Shown here: positions 19,112-26,979 of the stretch, in pieces | Position numbering within the stretch: the stretch's first letter is position 1 | Layout: every line of letters begins with the position of its first letter | Origin: JAQBVV01 sp965249205 | Lineage (GTDB): Bacteria > Acidobacteriota > Vicinamibacteria > Vicinamibacterales > UBA2999 | Reading direction: 5' to 3' | NCBI GenBank assembly: GCA_965249205.1 | Contig: CBDFLL010000006.1 | Location: 1 to 64,000 of the forward strand | DNA: 64,000 nt | Notes under the pieces: model-generated | Seen by the model: only the letters and a program-made list of their open reading frames with translations | Told to the model about the DNA's origin: nothing | Database searches by the model: none | Position numbers and translations under genes: made by a program

Positions 19112-19229
19112 CGCGGATTTCATGAGCGCGTAGCTCCCAAGTAACCGCAATCAGTACCCGCGTCCGTCGATCCAGGGCGTACGCAGCCATGAGTCCCTCA
19201 CCACCCGCAGGAGTATCACGACCGAGTAC
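19111..19229 (+). repeat. Left part of composite intergenic repeat split by IS630 element
   Basis: Begins GCGCGGATTTCA and aligns throughout with 23252-23370, including the block ACCCGCGTCCGTCGATCCAG. The 23252 copy continues straight into TAGTGGTCTGG. Here that continuation is found at 20698, on the far side of the IS630-type element. Confidence 0.88.
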
Positions 19230-19543
19230 TAGTACCCCGTCTCAGTGATTTTGATCGGTTGGAGGGGGGGTAGCTCATCTGCCGCCAGTAACAGCCTGAT
19301 CGTCCGGGGCTGCCGTGGGACGCGGCTGATAAGCCCGCGCCGCTCCAGCGCGACGATCATGCCGTGGACCGTGGGGGGAGTGACCTGAAAGAACCGTTGG
19401 AAGTCGACTTCGGCCGGCGGCTCCCGGTGGAGTAACGCGTAGGTGTGGATGAAGGCCAGATACTGGCCTTGCTTCGCCGTGAAGTGTGGGGCCGGACGAC
19501 TGGACACGGGATCGGCAGTGTGATCCAAGATATCCATGAACAT
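19229..19543 (-). CDS. Small winged-helix DNA-binding passenger protein
   Basis: Protein of 104 residues resembling the LexA/MarR-like winged helices often found beside IS630 transposases. The helix-turn-helix spans about 45-75 (FQRFFQVTPPTVHGMIVALERRGL) and a basic wing follows. It is divergent from the transposase and overlaps it by 8 bp at the start. Its stop codon TAG is formed at the element border (terminal repeat plus the TA target), so its C-terminus depends on the insertion site. A role in controlling transposition is inference. Confidence 0.7.
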   Translation of the reverse strand: MFMDILDHTADPVSSRPAPHFTAKQGQYLAFIHTYALLHREPPAEVDFQRFFQVTPPTVHGMIVALERRGLISRVPRQPRTIRLLLAADELPPLQPIKITETGY

Positions 19544-20699
19544 ACGCTATCGCGTGACGCTGACGCTCGAAGAAGGGCACCACCTGCAGGCGCTGACCCG
19601 CGGCGGCACCCGGGCCGCGCGCCAGATCAAACGGGCACAGATTCTCCTCGCCGCCGACGCCCAGGTCCCCGACGAACGGATTGCGGCAGACATCGGGGTC
19701 GGCACCTCGACGGTGTATCGGACCAAGCAGCATTTCGTCGAAGACGGCTTGACGCGCGCGCTCATCGAAACGGCCCGGCCCGGTGCACCGCGGAAGCTCA
19801 GCGCCGGCGATGAAGCCCGCCTGGTCGCGGTGGCCTGCTCCGCGCCCCCGGCCGGCCGGGCGCACTGGACGCTGGAGTTGCTGGCCGGCGCATTGGTCCG
19901 CCTCACCACGCACGAGACCCTGTCGAGCGCCACGGTGGGACGCCGGCTGGCCGACATGAAACTGAAGCCGTGGCGGGAGAAGAGGTGGTGCATTCCGACG
20001 GTCAACGCCGAGTACGTGGCGCGCATGGAAGACGTCCTCGCACTCTACGCCGAGGCGCCGACCCCCCGGCGACCGGTGGTCTGCTTCGATGAAACGCCCC
20101 GACAACTAATCGGGGACGCGCGTGTCCCCATCCGGGCCGAGCCGGGGAAGCCCAGACGGGTCGACTATGAGTACGTGCGCAACGGCACCGCGAACGTGTT
20201 CCTGTTTGTGGACGTGCACCGCCCCTGGCGCCACGCCAAGGTCACTGACCACCGGACGTGCGTCGACTTTGCCGAGTGCATGCGCGATCTCGTGGACGAG
20301 CATTACCCGGAGGCCGAGCGAATCCAGGTGGTGCTGGACAACTTGTCGACCCATTCCGCGGCCGCGCTTTATCAGACCTTCGCACCCGCTGAGGCCCGAC
20401 GGATCCTTACGCGGCTCGACTTCCACTACACGCCGAAACACGCCAGCTGGCTCAACATGGTCGAGATCGAGATCGGGGTGATGGTCCAGCAATGCCTCGA
20501 TCGGCGTATCCCGGACAAGGCCACGCTTGTCACCGAGGTCGCTGCCTGGGAGCAGCGGCGCAATGCCGAGCAGGCGGGCATCAACTGGTTGTTCACCGTC
20601 GACCGGGCCCGCACGAAGATGGGCCGCGTGTATCCGCAGCCCGCCAGGCGCGCGAAGGCCGCCGCGTGAACCGGTCAGAACCACTGCGACGAGGTACTA
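19230..20699 (+). mobile_element. IS630-type insertion sequence in a TA target
   Basis: Element 19232-20697 flanked by TA (19230-19231 and 20698-20699). Imperfect terminal inverted repeats of about 29 bp start GTACC at both ends. It encodes a DDE transposase and, on the opposite strand at its left end, a small winged-helix protein. Excision with one TA rebuilds the uninterrupted composite repeat seen at 23252-23553. Confidence 0.88.
19536..20669 (+). CDS. IS630-family DDE transposase
   Basis: Intact transposase of 377 residues. The N-terminal helix-turn-helix (about 40-75, DERIAADIGVGTSTVYRTK) is followed by a DDE nuclease domain with the acidic residues in VCFDETP, VVLDNLSTHS and WLNMVEIEI. 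IS630/Tc1-type enzymes target TA, matching the flanks here. No frameshift is seen, so it may be active, but only one copy is in the window. Confidence 0.94.
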   Translation: MNIRYRVTLTLEEGHHLQALTRGGTRAARQIKRAQILLAADAQVPDERIAADIGVGTSTVYRTKQHFVEDGLTRALIETARPGAPRKLSAGDEARLVAVACSAPPAGRAHWTLELLAGALVRLTTHETLSSATVGRRLADMKLKPWREKRWCIPTVNAEYVARMEDVLALYAEAPTPRRPVVCFDETPRQLIGDARVPIRAEPGKPRRVDYEYVRNGTANVFLFVDVHRPWRHAKVTDHRTCVDFAECMRDLVDEHYPEAERIQVVLDNLSTHSAAALYQTFAPAEARRILTRLDFHYTPKHASWLNMVEIEIGVMVQQCLDRRIPDKATLVTEVAAWEQRRNAEQAGINWLFTVDRARTKMGRVYPQPARRAKAAA

Positions 20700-21150
20700 G
20701 TGGTCTGGTTGCGAATCAGCTAGCGCGTTTTTGGCTTGTACGTATTGCTCGCATGTGGTACTTCCTCGGGCGGCTAGGACGTACCACATCCGATCGAAAA
20801 CGCGGTAGGCATTCGGCCGGCTAAAGCGCTTTTCATGGCCGTGTGGCGTTCGAGTAGACGCAATGCCGAAACACAAGGCTATTCGAAAAGCGCTCTATGC
20901 CTCCCGTCTCCACCCCACCGCGCACAGTCCGCACGGCGGGGGCCCCGGTCTGGCGGCGTTGCTCCTCCGTCACATGCGCCCGGCATGCTCCGTCGTCGCG
21001 CCTGGCGCAGATTTGACGAGCGCGTGGCTCTCAAATAGCCGCAATCCATGACAGGTGAAATCCGCGCTGGCCAGCCGGGCGCCTCACCGCCCTCGGTGCA
21101 CCAGCCAATTCGCAACCAGACCACTAGGTACACGCGAAATCCGCGCGAGC
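20700..21150. repeat. Right part of composite intergenic repeat with inner MITE-like element
   Basis: The inner element 20700-21125 is bounded by GTGGTCTGGTTGCGAAT and its inverse. It contains a repeat core on the minus strand (20942-21006), an inner inverted pair AGCGCTTTTC/GAAAAGCGCT (20825-20834, 20885-20894), and an 80-bp block at 21003-21080 that also occurs inverted at 33210-33290. The outer inverse end GAAATCCGCGC lies near 21135. No gene is supported between 20700 and 21196. Confidence 0.82.
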
Positions 21151-21196
21151 AACAGTGAATCTTGAGTTGGTGCCGGACGCCGATGGCACCGGACGC

Positions 21197-21667
21197 CTAC
21201 CGCGGGACCTGTTCCATCGCGCCGACACGAACAAGCTCGAGGCCTCGAGCAATCACCGCGCTGGCCTTCTCCGTGAGTTCGTAGGCACCCAGCGACGCAG
21301 GGGCGACCAGCACGGCATCGTCGACATCGGAGCCTGCCTGCAGTTTTCCGCCCACCGATCGGCAGAGATAGTCAACCAGCACGAAGTGGTACCGCACGCG
21401 TCGTTCCTCATCCAGCATGATGCGGTCGAAGACCTCGATGAGCGGCCCCACGTCGACCTGCAGGCCCGTTTCTTCGAGCACTTCGCGTGCCGCACCACCC
21501 TCGAGCGTTTCTCCGAGTTCGAGCGTGCCCCCCGGCAGGCTCCACCGCCCAGCCAGCGGCTCGAATCGTCGCCGAATGAGCACGACCTTGCCGGCATCGA
21601 TAATCACCGCGCCCACACCCACGATGGGGCGTACCGGGTACTGACGCGTGTCGGCCCTGTCTGTCAC
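21197..21667 (-). CDS. Nudix hydrolase
   Basis: Protein of 156 residues with a complete Nudix box (GGTLELGETLEGGAAREV followed by LEETG), matching GX5EX7REUXEEXGU with all metal-binding glutamates. Such enzymes hydrolyse nucleoside diphosphates linked to another group; the substrate is not evident (ADP-ribose or oxidised nucleotides are common). The GTG start forms a GTGA overlap with the stop of the YjbQ-like gene and removes a non-conserved 24-residue extension. Last gene of a tsaD-yjbQ-nudix transcript. Confidence 0.9.
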   Translation of the reverse strand: MTDRADTRQYPVRPIVGVGAVIIDAGKVVLIRRRFEPLAGRWSLPGGTLELGETLEGGAAREVLEETGLQVDVGPLIEVFDRIMLDEERRVRYHFVLVDYLCRSVGGKLQAGSDVDDAVLVAPASLGAYELTEKASAVIARGLELVRVGAMEQVPR

Positions 21668-22077
21668 GTGCCCATGACCTTCACGACCACCCGCTTCCGA
21701 CGCCGGCCGTCGAACTCCGCGTAGAACACCTGCTCCCACGGTCCAAGATCCAGTTTGCCCTTGGTGATTGGCAGCATCACCTGGTGCCCCATCAGTGTGC
21801 GTTTCAGGTGGGCGTCCGCGTTGTCCTCACCTGTGCGATGGTGCTGATAGTCGAGACCGGACGGCGCCAGCTGTTCGAGCCAGCCCTGGAAGTCATGAAT
21901 GAGGCCATCCTCCCAGTCGTTCACGTACACGCCTGAGGTGATGTGCATGGCGGAAACGAGGACCATGCCCTCCACCACGCCGCTCTTCTCGACGATCGTC
22001 GCCACCTCGTCTGTGATACGGACAAACTCCTGACGCGTCTTCGTCTCGAACCACAGATACTCGGTCCGCGTGTTCAT
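21664..22077 (-). CDS. YjbQ/UPF0047-family protein
   Basis: Small conserved protein of 137 residues. The conserved block HITSGVYVNDWEDGL, the metal-site histidines and the ending HQVMLPITKGKLDLGPWEQ are family hallmarks. YjbQ proteins can substitute weakly for thiamine-phosphate synthase, but their native role is unsettled. ATG 22077 (MNTRTEYLWFETK) is chosen over an in-frame start at 22164 that would run into tsaD. It overlaps the Nudix start by 4 bp. Confidence 0.88.
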   Translation of the reverse strand: MNTRTEYLWFETKTRQEFVRITDEVATIVEKSGVVEGMVLVSAMHITSGVYVNDWEDGLIHDFQGWLEQLAPSGLDYQHHRTGEDNADAHLKRTLMGHQVMLPITKGKLDLGPWEQVFYAEFDGRRRKRVVVKVMGT

Positions 22078-22117
22078 GTCATAGGCTCCTGAGACCATCG
22101 CGAGGGCGGTCTTCTCG

Positions 22118-23185
22118 TCACTCCAGCACCAGGGCCGGATCGGCGTTGATGTCGAGAGCGTCAACGACGCCGGCGCGATACCGACGGAGGCCCGCAGCGG
22201 CGATCATCGCCGCGTTGTCGGTCGAGAGCGTCAGGTTCGGAATCAACACCGGCACACCCTCGACCGTGCCTCGTGCAGCCGCGTCCTCACGCAACCGGCT
22301 GTTGGCCGACACCCCCCCGGCAAGGCCCACACTGCGCGCCCCGTATGCGCGTGCCGCCTCGAACAGACGATCGAGCAGCGTCTCGACCACCACCCGTTGA
22401 AAACTGGCAGCGATGTCAGAGACATGCTGCGCCGGCAACGGCGTGCCCGGTGCCAAGCCGATCTCGGCGCGACGCGAGGCCACGTGCCGTGACACCGACG
22501 TTTTGACACCGCTAAAACTGAAATCGCGGCGGCCGGGCAAGTGCGGCGCGTTGCGGTCCGCATGGGTGAGGCGCGTCTTCGGCAGCGGAATGGCGCGGTC
22601 GTCGCCCTGCGCGGCAACACGATCGATTGCGGGCCCTCCCGGATACGCAAGCCCCAGCAGCTTGGCGACCTTGTCGAACGCCTCCCCCGCCGCATCGTCC
22701 CTCGTCCGCCCCAGAAGCTCGTACGTGCCCGGCGTCTCGATGCGATAGAGACTCGTGTGTCCCCCGGACACCACGAGCACAATCGCCGGAAGCGGCATCT
22801 CGCCTCCCCCGAGCACGAGCGACTCGATGTGGCCGGCCAGGTGATGCACGGGGATAAGCGGGACCGCCTTCGCCCACGCGAGCGCCTTGGCAAACGCCAC
22901 ACCGACCAGCAGTGAACCGATGAGGCCAGGTCCCTGGGTCACGGCGATGGCGTCGTACCTGTCCACGCCCGCGTCCAACAGCGCCCGCCCGACGACTCCG
23001 CAGATGTCGCGCACATGCTGTCGAGCCGATAGCTCAGGGACCACGCCGCCCCACTCTCTGTGCACATCGGTCTGCGACGCCACGACGCTCGAGCGCACGC
23101 GCCACGGCCGGCTGGCATCACCCGTTTCCTCGATCACTGCCGCCGCCGTCTCGTCGCACGACGTTTCAATGCCGAGCACAACCAT
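22118..23185 (-). CDS. tsaD: tRNA N6-adenosine threonylcarbamoyltransferase TsaD
   Basis: Kae1/Qri7-family ATPase that transfers threonylcarbamoyl to A37 of ANN-decoding tRNAs, with TsaB, TsaE and TsaC (none in the window). Seen: start block VLGIETSCDETAAAVI, the metal-binding HHLAGHIES, VVSGGHTSL and the C-terminal LTLSTDNAAMIAAAG. Length about 355 residues is normal. ATG 23185 (MVVLG) is preferred over 23203. It starts just downstream of the repeat-rich gap that separates it from mtnA. Confidence 0.97.
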   Translation of the reverse strand: MVVLGIETSCDETAAAVIEETGDASRPWRVRSSVVASQTDVHREWGGVVPELSARQHVRDICGVVGRALLDAGVDRYDAIAVTQGPGLIGSLLVGVAFAKALAWAKAVPLIPVHHLAGHIESLVLGGGEMPLPAIVLVVSGGHTSLYRIETPGTYELLGRTRDDAAGEAFDKVAKLLGLAYPGGPAIDRVAAQGDDRAIPLPKTRLTHADRNAPHLPGRRDFSFSGVKTSVSRHVASRRAEIGLAPGTPLPAQHVSDIAASFQRVVVETLLDRLFEAARAYGARSVGLAGGVSANSRLREDAAARGTVEGVPVLIPNLTLSTDNAAMIAAAGLRRYRAGVVDALDINADPALVLE

Positions 23186-23251
23186 GTCGCTGGCGCCCCT
23201 CACGCCTCACCGCTCGACACACGACCGCCAAATACGCCGTGGGCAGGCCTC

Positions 23252-23553
23252 GCGCGGATTCCATGGGCGCGTAGCTCCGAGCAACCGCAATTTGTACCCG
23301 CGTCCGTCGATCCAGGGAGTAGGCACCTATTCCGCCCCTTCCTACCCGCAGGAGTACCACGACCGAGTCCTAGTGGTCTGGTTGCGAATTGGCTTGTGTA
23401 CCGAGGGCGGTGAAGCGCCCGGCCTGGCCAGGCGCGACGAGGGAGCATGCTGGGCGCATGTGACCGAGGAGCAACGCCGCCAGACCGGAGGCATCGCCGG
23501 CCGAATGCCGAGCTGATTCGCAACCAGACCACTCGGTAAGTGAAATCCGCGCG
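23252..23553 (+). repeat. Composite intergenic repeat, uninterrupted copy
   Basis: The outer ends are GCGCGGATTCCA (23252) and TGAAATCCGCGC (about 23541-23552). Nested inside is an element at 23372-23533 with inverted ends AGTGGTCTGGTTGCGAATT / AATTCGCAACC-type, carrying one repeat core at 23424-23520. The left 119 bp match 19111-19229 and the continuation matches 20698 onward, so this is the unsplit form of the locus interrupted by IS630. Confidence 0.87.
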
Positions 23554-23741
23554 AGTAGCCCCTGGTGGGAGTGCGGCGTTGCACCGAGACGAGCGAGGCG
23601 CCTCGAGAACAAGGCGCGACGACCGACAATGCCGCATGTCTGTGACGGATGAGCAACGCGGGCTGGGAGCATGCATCGCTCGTCGAATGCCGGCGGACTT
23701 CCACCGCGGGCTGCCGCTCACAGTGCCACTCACGGTGCCAC
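23554..23741 (+). repeat. Further copy of the repeat core between mtnA and tsaD
   Basis: The core at about 23612-23700 reads GGCGCGACGACCGACAATG, then GACGGATGAGCAACGCGGGC, aligning with the other family members. Terminal inverted repeats are not clear. A tandem of three CTCACRGTGCCA-like units lies at about 23717-23750, running into the mtnA 3' end. No gene is supported in the 23186-23741 gap. Confidence 0.7.
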
Positions 23742-24791
23742 TCACGGCTGGCGACGACAGAGATCGGCCAGCGAGGTCGCAAACGGCGGCCGAGCGATGC
23801 CACGTTCGGTCACAATGGCCGTCACATACTTCGCCGGCGTCACATCGAAAGCCGGGTTGCGGATCCGCGCGCCCTCCGGCGTCAGCCGCGATGCCCCAAC
23901 GTGAGTGACCTCACGACCGTTACGCTCCTCGATCGGAATCTGTCCGCCGCCGGGCGTGCCGAAATCGACCGTCGAGAGAGGCGCCGCCACATAAAACGGG
24001 ATCTCGTGCTCGCGCGCGAGCACCGCCACGCTGTACGTGCCCACCTTGTTAGCGACATCGCCGTTCGCCGCGATCCGATCGGCGCCAACAACCACAAGAT
24101 TGACCTCGCCCAGTCGCATCATCGAGCCGGCCATGTTGTCGGTAATGACCGTTGTATCGATACCGTCCTTCACCAGTTCCCACGCCGTGAGCCGCGCGCC
24201 CTGCAGAAAGGGGCGAGTCTCGTCAGCGAGCACGGCCACCTGCTTACCCTGCTCCACCGCCGCGCGGATGACACCGAGCGCGGTGCCGTAGCCCGCCGTC
24301 GCCAGCGCGCCAGCGTTGCAATGCGTGAGAATGTTGGCCGTATCGGGTACCAGCGTGGCACCGTACGCGCCCATGGCCCGGCAACTCGCGACATCTTCAT
24401 CGTGGATTCGGCAGGCGTCTTCGTCGAGGCGCTGTCTGATCTCATCCACCGAACAGCCAGCATGTGCGGCTTCGGTAAACGTCTGTTTCATACGATCGAT
24501 CGCCCAGAACAGATTCACCGCAGTGGGCCGCGTCGCCGCCATCAGATCGCATGTCCTCTGAAACTCAGTGGCGAGTTGCTTCGTACCGGTCGCTCTGCTC
24601 TTGCGCATACCAAGCGCGATGCCCATGGCCGCAGCCACACCAATAGCGGGCGCACCACGAATCACCATCGTCTTGATCGCCTTGGCCACCTGAGGCGCCG
24701 TGCTGCACGTGACGTAGACTTCTGCGGACGGCAATTTCCGCTGGTCGATCATCACGACGGAGTCGCCCTTCCACTCGATCGTTGGCAGCAT
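23742..24791 (-). CDS. mtnA: Methylthioribose-1-phosphate isomerase MtnA
   Basis: Enzyme of the methionine salvage pathway converting 5-methylthioribose 1-phosphate to the ribulose form. It belongs to the eIF2B-like fold. Seen: MVIRGAPAIGVAAA near residue 45, THCNAGALATAGYGTALGV with the catalytic Cys, and the Asp in VVGADRIAANGDVANKVGT. Length 349 is typical. It is the last gene of a minus-strand cluster with a purine phosphorylase and cytidine deaminase. No mtnB, mtnC or mtnK is present in the window. Confidence 0.95.
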   Translation of the reverse strand: MLPTIEWKGDSVVMIDQRKLPSAEVYVTCSTAPQVAKAIKTMVIRGAPAIGVAAAMGIALGMRKSRATGTKQLATEFQRTCDLMAATRPTAVNLFWAIDRMKQTFTEAAHAGCSVDEIRQRLDEDACRIHDEDVASCRAMGAYGATLVPDTANILTHCNAGALATAGYGTALGVIRAAVEQGKQVAVLADETRPFLQGARLTAWELVKDGIDTTVITDNMAGSMMRLGEVNLVVVGADRIAANGDVANKVGTYSVAVLAREHEIPFYVAAPLSTVDFGTPGGGQIPIEERNGREVTHVGASRLTPEGARIRNPAFDVTPAKYVTAIVTERGIARPPFATSLADLCRRQP

Positions 24792-24871
24792 ATGCCGTCG
24801 ATGATATCAGCGTCTGCCGCACGTTCTGTTTCAAGCAGAGTCGGGGGTGAAAGGTCGAACCGGCCGAGCCC

Positions 24872-25648
24872 TTAGTCCGTAACCTCGCCTGATGGTTTCA
24901 TCCGCTTCGGGATCCGCACCGGTGTCCTCGATGCGGGCACGAGCGCGTACGTCGTCGGCGATGCGCGAACCAGGTCCCTGGTCTGGGCCAGACCGACGTA
25001 GCGACAGTTCATGTTCGCCCCGGACACCCGGACCACTCCATCCGATCCCTGCTCGACGAGATAGCTATTGATGAAATCGTAGAACCTCGAGTCAATGCCC
25101 TGGCCTGTGAGCACGAACGGAAAAAAGCCACGGCGTGCGCTGTCGTACGTGAGAGCACGTTGGTTGAGTGTCCACTGCCCCTCGCTCCCGAGCGACAACC
25201 AGTCGAGCACCCGCTGCCCAGGCTCCACACCAGCGAACTACGCTTTGATGCGGCCCACCCGTTGCTTGCCCAGAACCGCCAGCGCCGATCCGTGATTGAC
25301 TGGCGCCAGCATCACGAGGTGCTTGAGCGGACAACTCTGAAGATCGCTCGCGCCGTAGTAGCGCTCGACCCAGTGGCGCACCACCGGCCCACCCGTCGAA
25401 TGCGTGATGCAGGAGAACTCCGGGATCGCACCGCCGTTGCCCGGCAGATCCCGCAGGGTCCGGTCCAGACCACGCGCAATGTCATCGATGGTCACCTCGT
25501 CATGGAAGCTGACGTACTTCCCGAGATGGAGGTGACGGATGTTCAAGGTCAGGTTGTGGCGGGCAGCGGCGGCGCTGAGTGCGCGCGGGAGTTCACCGTA
25601 GGTGTCGGTATTGGTGACGCTCCATCCATGTACGAAGATCAGACGCAT
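24872..25648 (-). pseudogene. Alpha/beta-hydrolase (lipase-like) interrupted by an amber codon
   Basis: Two ORFs in one frame form a single alpha/beta-hydrolase. The N-terminal 136 codons (25648-25241) carry the oxyanion region LIFVHGWSV and a nucleophile-type turn (THSTGGPVV). TAG at 25240-25238 interrupts GKQRVGRIKA/FAGVEPGQRVLDW, after which 24872-25237 continues to DLVRASPTTYALV. No indel is needed; one base change would restore the frame. The carboxy end may also be short. The gene lies between mtnA and cdd. Readthrough or a sequencing error are alternatives to true inactivation. Confidence 0.78.
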
Positions 25649-25678
25649 GACGTCTCTCCGTCCTGTCCTCTGCCGCGT

Positions 25679-26071
25679 CTACTTCAACAGCCGCGCATCA
25701 AACGGCATCGGCAACAGTTCGCCGAGCGTGTAGCGACCTGTTTCGCGTCGCAGGTTGGCCAAGACCACCTCAAGATCGCCGCCGAACTCCCACAGGATCT
25801 GGCGGCACGCGCCACACGGCGACGCCGTGCCCTTCGTATTGGCAACGATGGCGATCCGGCGGAACGCGCGGTGCCCTTCCGACAGCGCCTTGAACATCGC
25901 GACACGCTCTGCGCAAATCGTGAGTCCGTACGTCGCGTTCTCAATGTTGCAACCGGTCACGATCGTGCCGTCCGCAGTCTCAAGCGCAGCGCCTACCTTG
26001 CAGCGCGACAACTCGGCCCGCGAGAATACCCTGGCCGCACGCGCCGCTGACACCAGCTCAGAGTCGCCCAA
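25679..26071 (-). CDS. cdd: Cytidine deaminase
   Basis: Homotetramer-type zinc deaminase of 130 residues converting cytidine and deoxycytidine to uridine forms. Seen: CNIENATYGLTICAERVA, containing the catalytic CAE (Cys in place of the usual His) and a zinc Cys, and PCGACRQILWEF with the other zinc cysteines. The TTG at 26071 gives a normal N-terminus and a 14-bp overlap with the preceding phosphorylase gene. The longer in-frame start at 26302 lies deep in that gene and is rejected. Confidence 0.92.
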   Translation of the reverse strand: MGDSELVSAARAARVFSRAELSRCKVGAALETADGTIVTGCNIENATYGLTICAERVAMFKALSEGHRAFRRIAIVANTKGTASPCGACRQILWEFGGDLEVVLANLRRETGRYTLGELLPMPFDARLLK

Positions 26072-26900
26072 TGATCTCCTCCAAGAGCGTCGTGCACGTG
26101 GCCCGCATCGCCCGCATCGTGTCCAGTACGTCGGCGTGGCTGAGCGGCCTGGGATGCATACCCGCCGCCATGTTCGTGATGCAGGACAACCCAAGGACGT
26201 CGAGGCCCATCTGCCGCGCCACGATCGCTTCAGGGACCGTGGACATGCCAACGGCGTCCGCACCGATGGTACGAAGATAGCGGATCTCCGCCGGAGTTTC
26301 ATAGCTTGGGCCGACGACAGCCGCGTAGACCCCGTGCGCCAAAGACAGGCCTTTCGCCGCGGCCGCCTCGCCCGCGATGCGGCGCAGCCTTGCGGAGTAC
26401 ACCTCCGTCATGTCTGGAAACCGTGGCCCAACGCGATCGTCGTGAGGGCCGGTAAGCGGGTTCGCCCCGAGCAGGTTGATGTGGTCGTCGATGATCATCA
26501 ATGTGCCGCGGGAGAAGCTGGTGTTCACGCCTCCCGCAGCATTGGCCAGGACAAGCTGCGTCACACCGAGGCGCGCCATAACCTGGGTGGCGAACGTGAC
26601 GGCGTACAGAGGGTACCCCTCGTACGCGTGCACGCGCCCCGCGAGCGCCGCCACCCGCACGCCGGCACACGTGCCGACGACCAGACGACCGGGATGCCCG
26701 ACAACCGTGGACGTCGGCCAATTCGGCAGTTCGGCGTACGGCATCGTGACCGCATCGGTCAGTCTCGCGGTGACGTCACCGAGGCCTGACCCGAGGATCA
26801 CGGCCAGCTTCGGCACGGTGCCGCAACGCCGACGAATAACCTCCGCGGCGGCCTCGACGCGTTCAAACGCTCCGGCCTCGCTCATCGGCTCTTGTCGCAC
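26058..26900 (-). CDS. Purine-nucleoside phosphorylase
   Basis: Trimeric-type phosphorylase of 280 residues that cleaves purine nucleosides with phosphate. Seen: AVILGSGLGDV (phosphate loop), VVGHPGRLVVG, VHAYEGYPLY, LANAAGGVN and the base-binding SCITNMAAG. The Asn in ITNM favours purine nucleosides over methylthioadenosine, where family members carry Asp, although the downstream mtnA makes an MTA role worth considering. Another start at 26885 is possible. First gene of the nucleoside-salvage cluster. Confidence 0.93.
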   Translation of the reverse strand: MRQEPMSEAGAFERVEAAAEVIRRRCGTVPKLAVILGSGLGDVTARLTDAVTMPYAELPNWPTSTVVGHPGRLVVGTCAGVRVAALAGRVHAYEGYPLYAVTFATQVMARLGVTQLVLANAAGGVNTSFSRGTLMIIDDHINLLGANPLTGPHDDRVGPRFPDMTEVYSARLRRIAGEAAAAKGLSLAHGVYAAVVGPSYETPAEIRYLRTIGADAVGMSTVPEAIVARQMGLDVLGLSCITNMAAGMHPRPLSHADVLDTMRAMRATCTTLLEEIIGRL

Positions 26901-26979
26901 GAGAGCGAGAGTGCATCACGTTTTCTGACGATCACGGCGACAAAGCTCATAGTGGGGCGCCCAGTATAATCACCCTCAG

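Noticed and set aside
22887..23516. 209-codon ORF across the tsaD start and the repeat region
   Set aside because: It runs through repeat elements and antisense tsaD; no start context or domain.
19111..23741. CRISPR array suggested by recurring short blocks
   Set aside because: Copies are inverted, unevenly spaced and of different length; there are no regular repeats with equal spacers and no cas genes.
23649..24875. 408-codon ORF antisense to mtnA
   Set aside because: Basic, low-information translation opposite a clear enzyme gene.
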